Shown: positions 47,161 to 61,147, counted from the first letter of the stretch. The stretch: DNA of 64,000 nucleotides from Plantago elongata (GCA_036897095.1 JAYMSP010000146.1:1-64000), one strand, 5' to 3'. Numbers and translations are program-made. Notes: a model not told the origin generated them from the sequence alone.

Positions 47161-50100
47161 TACAATCTCAAGAAATAAGGTCCAATTTTTACTCAACAGT
47201 CTAATCTACATTATATCCCTTTCGATACACTACCACCAACCTAATTCACACTCTGATGGTAGGAGCCTATTATGATTCTGCAAACAAACATAAGAGTTCT
47301 AGTTTAAAACTAAATGATAGTATATATGATGCAAACGATGCATGTGATGGTAAATCATGACTAGTCCAATCGAATTAGAGACTAGTTACTGGTAACGAGG
47401 TGCATGATTGTAATTTTCTTGTATTCGTAATTTTTTATTTATCATTATCTTTTTTTAAAGATTCTCCTTCATAAATTTGATTTTGATTAGATCAAAAGGG
47501 CCGGTTTAGTTAAAAAAGAAAAGGGATTAGCTAGTAGCTAGAATAAGAATAGTTTAACTTTAACACATGTGGATGTAAAGAAAAGGAATTGAATTGAATT
47601 TAATTGGGAGGGGGTTCCGAAGGTGTTGGGTCGAGTTGCAATAAGCATATAGGCGGCTCCATGTCTCCGCGAAAGGTTGTCGTTCTTTTCCATTTCCCGC
47701 ACCTTTGGATCCACTCTGCTTTCCTTCTATAGTTTATTCCGTAATTCTCCTCGAATCGAAAGCCATCTTTATAAAATGACTTACAAATATTAAAAACATA
47801 GATGTTATAAATACACTGATACGTATAAATATAACATAAGATGTAACAAACGAAGCACATTTTCTAATATATAAGATATTTTATGTATACTAAAAAATAT
47901 CATTTAGATGTTTTAAATCTTTCACTAATATGCTGTATTATACTCTTTTATTTTATGTTTTTTTGAATATTTTTGGCATCATTTTGCCTATTCAACGCAC
48001 TTTGAGAAAGAAAGTGATCTATGATCTATTCATATTCACATGCTAACATATTTGATAAAATTAATAATAATTTGATGAGAGATTTTATAAATAAGTTATG
48101 TTCTATTTAACTTAGAATTATTTTAATTTAGTTTAGTCAAATTTGGTTCTGTAAAATTCGACGGAAGAGAATAGAACATCAGACGAAGAATCCCAACGGT
48201 TAAGAACTGGAGTAGTTAGTGTGGTGCTAATCAACTGTCCTTCTAAAATCATGTAAAGGTATTTTAGTTTCATTTAACTATTCCAAATAAAGAAAAGCCT
48301 TTTAACACTAGGACAAGCTTTGATTAGGTAAGATGACTTCGCCAATGTGTCCATATAATTGTCATTACATGCTAATGACTCATCCTTGTTTAAACATAAC
48401 CTCAGATAAACCTATTAACTTAATTAATATACATGGCTAAAGTTGCAAGATTCTTATTAGCTTTTAGCCATTGTAAGGTGTACTAACTAAAATATTAATG
48501 GATCCAATGAATCTTGTGTCTATGACTATGGATTGGATTGGATTAGATCTGATCTTGGCATATATAATTGGACACACTAGTAAAATAATCTCTCAAAATA
48601 ATACAAATTTAACAACTAAACAAAGCACTAATTGCATTGTTATGACCTCAAAAGGTCAATGTTTATCACTTAATTAGCTTCGTTCCTAAGCTTAATACCT
48701 CCTCCAATAGACACACTATTTCCTTACATCTATGATTATCTTCTTGGTTACAGTCATGCTGCATGCATATAGATGGTCAAAGGACTTTCCATTTCCAAGA
48801 AGAATTCTTTTTTTTAATCGAATTTGGATCAAAATGATCCAAAACGATTACGAGTAATTCCAAATTCCGAACTAGTCTATGATGTCCTAAATCTTATCCA
48901 GTGCACTTATGTAATGAATAAATCGTAAAGAACAAAGTTAAATTATGGAAATTAGTAAAGATCCAAGAAGATTCATTGGAGTTATAGTCACTCGAAATAG
49001 AGGGTTGGTTACATGGCATCATGATCCAATTTGAGGTGTCCTTTTCATATACAGCCCAACAAAACTTAAATTCCAGTGACCGAATTTGCTCTTCCAGATT
49101 GGGATGGGATTCCACACACTTGCCTCATCTATTGGAGTTTTCCACAAGATAGAGGAAAAACACTTCATACTAATACTATTATATATAATTATTTCCCGGA
49201 TAATGCGGTGAATTTATATAATTACAAAGTGTAGATAAATTTTACTATAATGTATAAACGCTCACCAAGCACAAAAAATTAAATGAATCACAATCATTAT
49301 CACAATTAAATATAGAACGTACGTGTAGAACATAAATAACAACTCAACTCATTATTCTGCACGTGGAACATCCTAGATAATCACATGTTGTGATGATACA
49401 ATGTTATCAGTATCAAAAGAAGACCATATGATATATCTATATATTTTTAACACAACTGGATACTTATAAAAAAAAATCCTTGTAACCTTTGAAACAATGT
49501 ATTAATTTGTAACGTTATTGGCGACACAAACTAATGAAATAACTTGAGAAGAAGTGAGCAAACAAACATTTGAACTCGACCACAAATCCACATCTTGTAC
49601 ATATTCATATGCTTTAATTTGTTGCAAAGTGGGATTGAATTGAATGTCCCAAAACTTGAGCGATTGGACCACTTGGGAGTAAGTTATGTGGATGAAACAT
49701 AGCATACAATGATACTTTAATAAATATGTTATGTTAGTATAAGATATAAGATATAAGATATGATATGATGAAGAGGGCAACAAACTTTCTGGCCTCATGT
49801 CAAAGTTTGTTGTCCTTCCATTCAATCTAGAGACAAGTGTTGTTTTGTAGAGTCCCTAGAGCCGCATTCATCTAAATCTAGCTAATTCAAATTAACACAC
49901 TATATCTATAATCATATATACTCCCCACGTTAAATATAAGTTGTATAATTTTAACTTCATTTTTTAATGTTTTTATTATATAATTTAATTGAGCATTCAA
50001 CTATTATAATTCAAAATCAATTACAATTTAAATTGAAATTCATTTATCATAAAAAAAGTTAAAACTATAATTGTAAGTCCATAACGACATTGCCCCTTAC

Positions 50101-50269
50101 GGGTCGAGCCCGACCCTTTGGACCGGCATGGTTACTCATGGACAACTATCAGAGTTATATGTTTACCCCATTGTATCAACACAAGTCTTTTCTTACGCAC
50201 TTTGACCTCACTTTTATGTGAACCGGGAAATTTTTCAGTTGATCACCCATCATAAGATTTCTCAAGCAA
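47161..50269. other. Gene-free AT-rich intergenic DNA
   Basis: No gene or RNA gene recognised over 3.1 kb. A possible worn MITE left end (CTCCCCACGTTAAATATAAG, about 49921) faces an inverted AGTTAAAACTATAATTGTA segment at about 50060, too weak to call. Confidence 0.5.
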
Positions 50270-50432
50270 GGACGGACCCAAGATTTAAACTTTGGTGGAA
50301 CGAAATTACATATAGAAGGTTTTTTCAAGGATTCGCTGGGGTAGAATTCTAAATTAGCGAAAATATTACATGTAAAAATTAGAGTTTTTAAATTTTAACG
50401 GGGGCGGACACTCCCCCTTCTGGTTCCGTTCC
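50270..50432. mobile_element. Small fold-back DNA element (MITE-like)
   Basis: The left end GGACGGACCCAAG and the inverted right end GGAACGGAACCAGAAG are related, enclosing about 163 bp. The motif pair (GGACGGA.CCA...TGGTTCCGTTCC) is a widespread plant repeat style. No clear target duplication; superfamily not assigned. Confidence 0.5.
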
Positions 50433-52029
50433 AAAGTATGAACATGCTTAATTCTGAAATTTTTGTAGATGAATTCCTAAACAAAAGGGTGCTCTTTGTT
50501 AATATGCATAATATTTTCGATCCTTTTAAACACTTTCAACTTCACTTGAAATTCGGCCCTATCGCAATAACTATAAATTTATGTGAATGTTGATGGTTTC
50601 TTTATGAAATGTGAGTTGTTGAATGATGCAAGCAAAGGTCGTCTTTTTAGACATGTTGAAGTGGAATCTACTTGTGGAGTTGTCGCATTACTTCTTTGTT
50701 GACTAGAAAATCATTTCATCTTTTTATTCCTTATTTCAATATTCCAAAAGTTCATGCATTTGTGGGAGCGAAAGGCCATTTATCTGACGCTTCATCAACT
50801 TGTGAATTTATTTAGCATTTCCAGTACAGGTTAATTAGTTGGTTCTTCTTTAAATACATAATAAGGCAGGATATATGTTGGAGTCGAAATTAAAGGATAC
50901 TGAAGTCGTTACATATCAATTCGTGACTCGTGAAAGTCAAGTCGAAGAAGCACGGTGCGAAGAGCAATCACCAAAAGACGAGGTTGAGGTTCGAGGAAAC
51001 TCTTATCGAATCCATCTGACATTTTCAACCAATTTTAGGGTTGTATGTTTCTATGTTGTGAGAATTGCTTTGGAACTATGAACAACTTTTACAATTTGAT
51101 AAAAGTCCTAATTGTCGTTAACAATAAGAAAATTCATATGACATTCGTATAATCTATATCAAGATATAAAATACTTAGAAATCTTTTTAAATGTTGAAGT
51201 AATCAAATGAGACTATTTTTTTACTAGTTGCTAATATAAACTCTCTGAATATAATAGTGACAAGTTAATTCATATAACTAAATAGTCCTTTAAGATACAA
51301 ATTCTTTTTTACGCGCGGTTTATAAGGACGTTGATTATAAGACTCGTATAAAGTCGAGTTTAACGATCCAACACTCAACTTAACTCGTTTGTGAAGGTAT
51401 TCTTATGATGCCGACTAATTGTGGAGTTATGCAGATATTAGTATTAAATTATCATCATATCTAGTAATTAAGATTCAACTTACGAGAAAGCGAAGTCCTT
51501 GGATATGCGGAGGCATGGTTATGCCGAATACATCTAATCTAACACTATAAGATATAAATTAAAATAAATAAATATCAGCAGTATAATAATATTGTGATGG
51601 TCGATTATATCTAAGTATTGTAATTAACACCAAATTAGTTTAATTGTTAATTAAGATTTGGATAACGTCTTTGTTATTTTCTCCATTGTTTTTTATGGCC
51701 CAACATTTAGGTCTTTGTATTTTATAATCATTCTCCTCTTATCCAAATGACAAAATATTATTTTTATATCATAAGTTGTTAAATCACTATTCTTCTTTAG
51801 TCAAAATTATGACTTTACAGATTGTCCACAACTCTTTCTTGGTGCTGCAGCTTATGAAGAACACTGTTTCTTGATATTCACTAATTTGGATTAGGGCAAT
51901 CCGGGTCAAATTCAAAGTATCAAAAGGGTAATTATGAGATATAATAATATATTGTAATTTTTCCGCAATTTGATTAATTACGATATTTGTTCATAAGATA
52001 GTTTAAGTATGTGCTTACCAAGAACTTAT
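50433..52029. other. Gene-free AT-rich intergenic DNA
   Basis: One charged 68-codon frame at 50875-51081 has no recognisable relative and I do not call it a gene. Nothing else supported. Confidence 0.5.
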
Positions 52030-52550
52030 CAGATATTAGTTTTTAATTAACAGAATCAACCACAAATGTATTTGTGGAAGAAACCTCCGAATACTTGGAC
52101 AAGGTAGAATGTGGATGGTAGTTGCCGACTCTTGAAAACGTTGGTGTTGCCAGTTGTGTACTACGGGATGACAAAGGGGCTTGGCAGTGGGGATTTTCTC
52201 GCAAGCTTCAGACCCCTATAGTTGATGAATCGGAGTTGCAAAGTTTGGTGAAAGGGCTGGAACTTGCCCTGTCATGGAGAATTCAAAGAATAATTGTCGA
52301 AACTGATTCTCATACGGTCTTTTCTTGGGTTACGGAGCTTGAAAATCCGCCTGCTGAACTCCAAGGACTCGTAAACAAATGCAAGGAGCTTTTACACAAG
52401 CCGTGGAAACTTGAATTCAAGAAGATAGATAGAAAGGTGAATTCGTGTGCCGATCATATTACTTTCTTAGAATATAATTTAGATGTAGATGGAAAATTAT
52501 GGACCCCCCCCCCCCCCATCTACAATCTCAATTTTGAGCTCGGACCTTGA
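52030..52550 (+). pseudogene. RNase H-like (RVT_3) fragment, probably LINE-derived
   Basis: An open stretch from about 52122 reads as the plant RVT_3-type RNase H found at the end of many plant LINEs: GVASCVLRDDKGAWQWGFSR, an acidic ELQSLVKGLELAL helix, IIVETDSHTVFSWV and NSCADHI, which supply Glu and Asp candidates of the D-E-D-D site. The expected first block (W-P-P-N-W, NVDGS) lies just upstream but in another frame after an in-frame stop, so the copy is broken. A run of 14 C (52504-52517) sits inside the 3' part. No reverse transcriptase is adjacent. A stand-alone host RNase H gene that decayed is the alternative. Confidence 0.65.
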
Positions 52551-52564
52551 CTATTAGCGTAATA

Positions 52565-52793
52565 CTCTCTCCGTCTCGTTAATTATGAAACAATTTAATT
52601 TTACAATGTTTATAAGAAAAATATGTAGTATGTGGTTATTAATGAGTTTGTGATATAAAAGTATATGTGGTCCAATAATGTGTTATTAAAAATGAGTTGT
52701 ATTGTGGAGTTATTTTTATAAATGAAAAATTGTTTTACTTTATTAAAATATTTAAAATGAAAAATTGTTTCACTTCTAGCCGGACGGAGGAAG
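52565..52793. mobile_element. Stowaway MITE
   Basis: 229 bp between TA dinucleotides. Left terminus CTCTCTCCGTCTCGTTAATT and right terminus GCCGGACGGAGGAAG are inverted partners in the canonical Stowaway (Tc1/mariner) form. Inner arms TATGAAACAATTTAATTTTA and AAAATGAAAAATTGTTTCAC extend the pairing. No coding capacity. Confidence 0.85.
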
Positions 52794-53960
52794 TATATCT
52801 TTGATTTATAAAAAAGAAAAACCACAAATGTGTTATAAGAATTTCAATCAGGCGATTGGTAAGTTAATAGTTATTGCCGATGTACTAATAAACATACTCT
52901 AAATGAAATGAATTTATACAAATACAACTTCCATCAACCATTAATTAATGTGTAAATAGAACATTAATCTTCAGTTGTAACGCGTCACAAACACAAGGGA
53001 AAAGTAGTGAGGATTGTAGAATTGATTTTCACATGGAGTATCTCACTATTTTCCACGATCGCCTTTAAGAATTTGTTTCATTAAACTAAAAACTCATTCA
53101 ATTCAGTTCAGTTTAATTAATTTAATTCAGTTTAATTTTATTTAGTTATATTTTATATAATATTTTAATTCAGTAAATTTCGGTTAAAGATAATATAATA
53201 AAAGTTAGGGCCTTACAAAACAAATTTGGATCCATGTCCCTTAGCCCTTAGAAAGCGAATTCCTTGGACCAGGCCCAATATAAGAAAGAGCATGTCGACA
53301 AGCCTTTGTTACATAATATGGACTATTGATCCGAGCATTAATGGGGGCTTGATTCAACGGAATAGAACTAAATGGAATTGAATTGTACTAAATTATTAAA
53401 ATAAAATATAAATTATAAATAAAATTGAACTAGAATGGTTCTGAGTTAAATATAACATAGCTAGACTCTCCTGAAGCCTAATTAGTAATTAGAAGCTCTG
53501 TTTTATTTTTTGATATCGAGGCTGAACTTGATATTCCTACTCCAATAAGCTCAATAGATTTGATTCAATATCCCCAACTTTATATTTATTGTGCTTACGC
53601 ATGACAAGTTCACATCCAACCTGAATGAACCGAGCTTGTGCATAATTACTTCAACTCAACCTCACGAAATTAGCTTGTTCAGTTAAAGATTCGAGTCGAA
53701 TTCAGGCTCGATCACTGCTCGAACCGAGCTCAAAGTCTTTTTTTCGAGAACACCGAGATCAAAGTCTGCAAGTAATAAAATTAACTATTTTAAAAGGTCA
53801 GAACTCTAACAGAATACTACTACTACTTGTTCAATTGTTCCTCTGAAGAGCCATTAAACTAGCCTAGTTTTTTATGCTACATTCTTAATAATCCTCGGGC
53901 AAAAGAGCTACTACAAATCTTGCAACTTTCCAAAACCAAACGTTTTCCCAGATCTCGATT
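52794..53960. other. Intergenic DNA downstream of NPH3-like gene
   Basis: AT-rich. TTCAATTCAGTTCAGTTTAA (about 53097) and the roughly inverted GAACTAAATGGAATTGAATT (about 53366) may be arms of a decayed fold-back. Around 53690-53760 CTCGAACCGAGCTC-type phrases recur. The last 150 bp is probably 3' UTR. Confidence 0.45.
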
Positions 53961-56900
53961 TTAAGAAACAGATGCCCTTCCTCTCCGAGTTGGGGTACAC
54001 TTGACTTCCTCATGGTTCACAGATCCAAGACTCTCTGATGAATCCGAGCCGCTGTTCTCCACCGGACTCGCTCGCTTACTGGACCAGATGCGTGAGAACA
54101 GCTTCTTTGACATAACCAAGCTTTTTGCTTTACCTAGAGCTGCCTTATCCGCATTGCTGACCCTATGTTCTGTACCGTTCCTCCCATTACTCATTCGTAA
54201 GGCTGCTAGCTCACCTCTCAGGGATCTAAGCTCCTCAGCTGAAGCAACAGCATCCCAGTCTTCCTCGTTGTTAGGTGTGGCCGATGTGGAGCCCCGGTAG
54301 GATCCAGAATTCAGGTCTTTAAATGCCTTAGGTAGATCAGGTGTGCTGCTTCCAGACGTAGCAGCAGCTCGGACTTGCTCGAAGAAGAGAACTTGTACTA
54401 CCATGCGTAGAGGAAGTCTCTCATTTTGCACTGCGTGCATGCATGCATCGGCTGAGAGCTTCTTGCAGTCCAAGAATCGGCACATTTTTTTACGCTCACT
54501 CTTGGTGATCCCAGGATGCTCCTGTACAAGAAGTCGAAATACACTTAGTTTGAGATATAGAGCAATCCCACATATGAAAAACTGACAAGAATAAAAAAAA
54601 CAGCCATTCCAACTTTCAAGTGAATGCGTACTACAAAAAAGAAAAGGCAAAGCTATTTACCTTGAGATATGTATCAATGGCTCTATACAGGCCATCATGA
54701 GATGGGCGTGAAAAGCCAGATACCATCTCTGCAATACCATTAAACAACGAAACAGGTAGATTGGGGTCTTTTGCAACCTCTGCTAAGTAACCATCTACAA
54801 GTTTGACCACCATAAGCTTCGACGCCTCAGATAAGATACAAGGCTTTCTAATCTCCTGTATTTCATCCTCATTTTCCAACTCATAAATCCGATCTTTAGT
54901 CGTAAATTCTTTCAGTATTTTCTGAACTAAGACCACATCATACATCATTTCATCCCCATCACAGGATCGAATCAACAGATCATTAACTGAAGCCTCCTCC
55001 AACTGCTGGCCAATTCTTTTTACCAATTCCATTTTCACAATCTCTTCAGAACCAGCTGACATCACAGCTTTTAGTAATTTCAGCATGAAACGACATGATA
55101 CACTACCTTTCTCCTCAGGCAGAAGCCACACAATCGAATCCAAAACAGAACGGAACTTTGATACGGCGGAGCTTTGTGTCACGCTACTCCCAGAAACGGG
55201 CAACTTACGATAAGCATAAGCTTTCAGAGCCTCACCAATTATTTCACTTGATACTTTCCCATTATTTTTAATGGTGATTATAACCCGCTTGTAAAAATCT
55301 ATTTCAAGCTCACATAAATCCTCGACCCACCAATCATTTGGAACCATTCGACTCCTGAGGCCTAATTCATCCCCATTTTCCTCCTGGATCTTACTTCGAT
55401 TGTATGTGTATGACCAGTCTACCATCGAAACATCCACTGAGGCTTTGGAAGCAATAGCGTTGATACAGTGGCCAATTAATTTCAGTTCTTCAGCCAAAGG
55501 CAAGAACAACTTTGTCGTCTGAAGAACTATGATAGAGTCTTTCCAACTTCTGAAAATGCTGGAGTTCAAGAAGACATCAATTTTATATATGAGGTTACCT
55601 TTCTCCATCGCTTCATGCATTTCTAAATACTCTGCTGCACAACGGATCGAAACTACGTTATAAGCATTTAGTGTGACAGTCATGCCATAACAGAACTTGG
55701 CACATACTTCAAAGGCACTGGATCCTCCTGGGATATCTTGAATCTCGATATCCCCGCCATTTCCTCCATTAGCTGAGGATACTAACTTCTGTAAACGTGC
55801 ACTTTTAGAAAGAAGCGGAAACTGCAAAAATAATAATTTAAACACCAAATCAGTATTGGGTGTTGGCAGAGGGTAATATCACCAGTTGATGATGCATAAA
55901 AGAAACTTGCATCTCCCCATGGATGTCCTAAATATTTGCCCGAGGGTAAAAATCAAATGGTGCACTTACTGACTTAGTAATGCATATCTCAGCGCCTACT
56001 ACATAGAATTTCCAAGACATTCATTTTTTATTTTTTTTGTGGTTGGCCAGTAAACTTTACTTGTATGAAGCAATATTTATTTGATATTTGAGTATCTAAT
56101 CGAATTTATCTAGTTAACGTAACTCGTGCGAAAAGGAAATACATCTATCGGATAGAGGTGAATGTAAGTCCATGATTTTATTTAGAAATTCAGAAAATTT
56201 TGGTGCAGAAAAAACATTCCAAATATTGAAAAAAGATGCAGTGTTCAGTGTAAGATAAACAACACAAGGAGCTGTGGGCTGTGACTCAAGTTGTAAGTTG
56301 TATTTTGAAGGGAGATCAGCGTACCTTGTGCAGATTAAACTTCACGCCATCTACTTGAATAACCACGTCTGTAGCCAATTCCGAAGCAACATATCTGTGA
56401 GCGGATATTCGAGCTTTTAATTAATAAAAGATCCAGCACGAAATATTATATCGTTCTAAATTCAAGAACCTCACACATCAAGCAACAAATGAAGTATGCA
56501 AAGAAGTAGCTATAAGTGAATCCATAACTAGATATGCTCTCAAAACCAATTAGGGTTGATCATTTCAAACAATCGATTAGTGGCTCAAGGAATCTAATAT
56601 CTGATCGGCATAAGTGGGACCGAGTTACTTAGAGAAAACAGGGATCTAATATGTTATCCACAGACATCTACAACAGTTCATAATACATACAGCTTGGTAT
56701 ATATCATGCCAACAGATTTGACCAATAAGTAATTTTAAAACTTTGAGAGAATTCACAACTCAGACTAGCAGATTAGCTTGAATATGCTATATAATAAAAC
56801 AGAAGATCCAAGTCATATAGAAAATTACAAATACAGTAACTTCCTTGAAGAATAAAAGTTTATGTAAAACAGCAATATCAAATCGAAAGGAAATCCTTTC

Positions 56901-56987
56901 AAACATAGTAAAAACGAGATCTAACCTAGAGTTGTTGTCATCAACCTGAAAGGAATCAGGTTTGGATCCAAGCTTCATAAACTTCAT
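53961..56987 (-). CDS. NPH3/RPT2-family BTB/POZ protein
   Basis: Substrate adaptor of CUL3 ubiquitin ligases in the plant NPH3/RPT2-like family; members act in phototropin and auxin-transport signalling at the plasma membrane. Four exons: 56987-56926, 56394-56325, 55821-54661, 54521-53961; 617 residues. The start MKFMKLGSKPDSFQVDDNN is the usual one for the At1g67900-like branch. The BTB domain spans about 22-135 (YVASELATDVVIQVDGVKF, FPLLSKSARLQKLV). The NPH3 domain starts at Asn206 (NDWWVEDLCELEIDFYKRVI) and runs to about 480, with SHDGLYRAIDTYLKEHPGIT. A coiled-coil follows (DAVASAEELRSLRGELAALR). The end RRGRASVS has the antepenultimate Ser615 in an RxS context, the 14-3-3 site style described for NPH3. 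All splice phases fit. Confidence 0.95.
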
Positions 56988-59711
56988 ACTTCTAAACTTG
57001 AAAGATCTGTCTTTACTTCAAGGATATGCTTCCACAATACTCAACCACACACATCAAAATGCCCAGCCACGATCCAATCTTCAAACATTTCACTGATCCA
57101 GAACCGCCCAAATCAAGAAAGGACCTCTCAATCTATCCAATCTTGGCAATATTTATAAGGGACAGTAAAGCTACTGAATTATCAAATTTCTTGAACTTGA
57201 GGAGGCTAAAAAGTAATGGGGTCTCAGAAAAGACAAGATCTGTATGCTTTGTATGACCGAATCTCAACAACAACCCAAGCACAAACAACTTCTAAACAGA
57301 TATATGAACTGGGTTTTTTCTTTCCCTCTCCTTTTCTTGGTTTTGCAAGAAAAAAGATGATGTTTCACTTGAAAGAAAAGAGCAAAAGAGTTAAATAAGA
57401 GGGTATTAGTTTGGCCGGCGGCAAAGAGCGTATAGTCCGGGAGTCTCCTAGTCAGCAAAGGAAACACCACCACACTATATTATTCTGACTCCACCTCCAC
57501 CCACGTGCATCTCCATTTCTTTATCTTGACCTGCAAATGGGCGAAAATAAGAAAAAAAGAAAACAGAAAACACAGTAGTGTGTCTCGGTATCAGCTCAAA
57601 ACCACCACCAAAACAGTAGACAAGAAGCATCTCTATGTGAGGAATAAACTCCAAGGAAAAGTCTTAGCATACAGGTTTCATGCTTTCTTTAAGCATTATT
57701 TTAACATGGATGTGTCAGCTATGAGATTGGCGACAAGATAAATCTGAGGAACAGAAACGAATCGTATCTGAATAATAGGAAAAGGAAAATCAACAAAAGG
57801 GTTTTAAATATGAGCAAGTAACACCATGAACATGTGGTTTGATTTTGATTAGGAGTGAAATATGTACAGAAGTTCAGAACAGAACCCAAAAAGCACTCTC
57901 CATGAATATACCAACAGGGCCCAAGAACACTACTAAGTCCACCACACACATAATTTCTTTGAAACCTTTTACCAAACACCTTGTTGGCACTCACAAAAAT
58001 GTACAGACAACACTCCAAAATCTCAGCTTTTTTGGTTCCTTATCCAAATAGTTACAATCACAGTGCTAGCAACTAGTACACTTACGAACACAGTAAAAAA
58101 AAATGGTTCTTGTCAGTACAGATGCCTAAACAATGGAAAATTAGGGAAATTTTGAACAGAAAAACAGGTTTTTTCAGCTCAGTCAGTGATGAAATGCAGC
58201 ATAAATGGTGCAGTAGCTTGATCAGTTACCTGTATTTGATTGAATGAACAGTGTGAAGTTTCTCCTATTCAGAGTTTTACCTTCTTTGTTTTTGTAGGAA
58301 AAAAGACAACAACTGAAGCTGAAAACACTTTTGAGGCTGGATGTGAACTGGTAGTTGTGCTTTTAGGGCATGGATACTATCAACATTAAAGTCACAAATA
58401 TACAATTTTAAATTAAAAACGACATTTATTAATTAATTATCCATTAAATTTATATTAAAAAAGATGAATCATTCCTAAAATAAATATAATTGATCTCGAT
58501 ATAACAAATTGTACTTTTAATTTAACACTAGACATAAATATATATTATAGATAAATAATAACATAACATGTTGATGGTTTAAGTGAAACCTTCAATCTTA
58601 AAAACAGATTTCAATATTAAATAAAAAGTTATCAATTCTTAATATCACTAAATCATTTTATAATGTTAAATGTGATACGCAACTAGAATTATATAGTTGA
58701 ATTTACATGTGGTAGGAAAGTAATCAAACGACATGCATCTTGATAAAGTTTTATAGTGACTAGTTTTGTGTTCGTGATTCATATGATACTACAATTAATA
58801 TGTTCGTCATTTTGATTGTTTGGGATTATTGTACATTGTAATTTTTATTTATTGTATTTATTTTAACGAAACGTTTAGAACGATAGAAGTGGAGACTGGG
58901 GACTATTTCGAAACATAAGAGGAGTCATGTGCAAAAACGTTGGTATTGATTTTGTGTGTACAGTGCAACATGCATGAGAAGTGATTGTGTGGAAAAGGAA
59001 CATAATCATGGGACAAGAATAGACATTTTTTCAAAGTCTTGTTGCCTGTGATGAAGAAGAGGGGCTTGATAAGCATGGGTATCTTAGTCCAATGATTCGC
59101 CTCAAGATCTCGTTGAAACAAACGGTATCATTCTAAGTCAACGCCCCAAGTTTTGAATGTTGGCAATTGTATTGTTTATCATGTAAATAACCGATAAAAT
59201 CGATTAAATAGTGCTCAGATGACAAGTTAAAATGCTAATAGTAAAAATAATTGACCGATGAATTAATTTGATTTGTTGAACAAGGTACCTGGGTTAACTT
59301 AAGAATATAGTTACCAACTAATTTAATAAAAAATTCGTATGATGTAATTATTAAGTAGACTAAACCTTTAATTATGAAATTAAATACATTACTTTGTTCG
59401 TGCAGGTTTGTTAGTAAATTGAGATCCACAATCTACAAGAAAACTAAAACTACACCCAAGCTTTAATGCTAGTGTTTCACTTTACAACAATATAAACAGG
59501 CTTACAGGCTAGATAATCGGGTCATTGAAGAAAAGAAAAAAGGTCGGTCTTTACCCATTGGGCCGGATCATCTCAGCTCAGACCCATATGAAGGAACAAA
59601 AGGCTAAGGATTTTGTCAGACTAGGTCCTCAGGAAACGGTTGGAGCAGCATTGAACGCTGTTGATAACAATGGTAAATTCTTTTACCCGTTTGGTACCTA
59701 CGAAATACTAA
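56988..59711. other. Upstream region of NPH3-like gene
   Basis: Includes its 5' UTR, likely with an intron. A CACGTG G-box lies at 57502-57507, inside CCACCCACGTGC. The rest is AT-rich without genes; a 78-codon frame at 59525-59761 runs into a MITE and is not called. Confidence 0.5.
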
Positions 59712-59870
59712 TTGGCTGTTTAGATGGATATTTGAGTGGGCATTTGAATGAATTTTGGTGAAAATTATGTTTTGATGTACATTTGAGTGGGGTATTTTAA
59801 GTGTATTTTAGGCCAAATCACTGTTCATCGAGCCAAATGGGGATATTCAAATCCCCATCCAAACACCCCC
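59712..59870. mobile_element. PIF/Harbinger-like MITE, copy C
   Basis: 159 bp flanked by TAA on both sides (59709-59711, 59871-59873). Left end TTGGCTGTTTAGATGG and inverted right end GGGGGTGTTTGGATGG match at most positions. The core GTGTATTTTAGGCCAAATCA then CTGTTCATCGAGCCAAAT is the same as in copies A and B near 9.4 kb. This copy keeps the clearest ends, suggesting it is the youngest of the three. Confidence 0.75.
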
Positions 59871-61147
59871 TAAATCAACATTAATAGTCAGTAAAATCGA
59901 AATCACATATATTTCAATTTTGAATACACGGTTAAATTCGCGTGCATAAAAATTCGTATGCCATTTAGAAAAGAATAATATATACAAGATTTTGTATACT
60001 GGAATACCGGATTGAGAAATTCTTTTATAAATTATTTTTATTCACATGGTATATTAAATTATTTATAGATTCGATCTTCTTACGAAATCAAATGTGAAAA
60101 TAAATGTAGTGAACAAGTTCTGCAAAAGGATTGCATAATTCCATCATTACTGCTGGCTGCTGCAGCTGATGGTTGTACACCAAACCAAAACTTTATTCAT
60201 TTCATTTGCAGACCTATCCAAAGCAAAATTGATTCTCTTCTGCCATTGCTCATTATTGCGTATATTTCTTGTAACTTGTTTACCTTTCTTCTCCACGTGC
60301 CTACTACTATTGCAGGACTCGACTTGTATCCTAAAATGGCCTGGCCTTCTATATTTCTCACATGACATCCTTTGCTGTTTCTCCTTTTCTTTTCGAAAAG
60401 GAGATGATTACGGTCTGTTTGATGCAAGACTCGTGAACCAAACTAGGAGTTCTTTTTGTAACTGTTAAAAATGACTCGAACCACCAATCTAGCAATTTAC
60501 CAATTGATTCAATTCGTAAGCTTAGTAATCCTTCATCTTGAATCAAATGTATCAACTCAACATTCAATTTGGTAATTGGCATAGTCCGTATCGACTTGTT
60601 GCCATAGTGGGAGGTCTAATGATCAAGGTAAAAACAACACCCAATGAATACAACCACAACATTGGCTACTTCTAATATAGAAAACACCGCATTTCACATC
60701 CACTTCAAGCTAATGTATACATACGGGTGTGGGTGTTTTTTATGCGGACCACTGGTCACCACCAAGCATCCAGTAAACCCGCTAAAGTTAAACCGTCAAA
60801 CCCCTAGTAACGAATAAAACCAAATAACTTATCAGGTGAAAGGATGGACCATGGACCCAAAGTATCAATGTAAACCCCAATAAACTACAATCAGGTAAAC
60901 GTATTGATATTGCGGGAGCTACTAAAACAGAAAAGCACAACACAGTCGAGACGTTACAACAAGTACATGGCATATAGTTACATACTATATGACTGGCCCA
61001 TAGTATAAAAGAATGTGCACGCCATTCCACCGACCTCATAAATTTGTCCACCTGAATAGAACAGTTTGTTACTTGGGATTATCTCACTCGTCTTTACTTT
61101 CAAGTAAAGTTGTGGGAGATGCACATGGACTACAACTACTAGTTCTT
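59871..61147. other. Intergenic DNA downstream of TFIIA gamma gene
   Basis: No gene recognised. The TFIIA gamma 3' UTR should occupy the right end. Confidence 0.5.

Noticed and set aside
50875-51081. Charged 68-codon frame
   Set aside because: No recognisable relative, no splice context and no upstream promoter signs.
59525-59761. 78-codon basic frame
   Set aside because: Its end runs into the MITE at 59712 and its start resembles no known protein.
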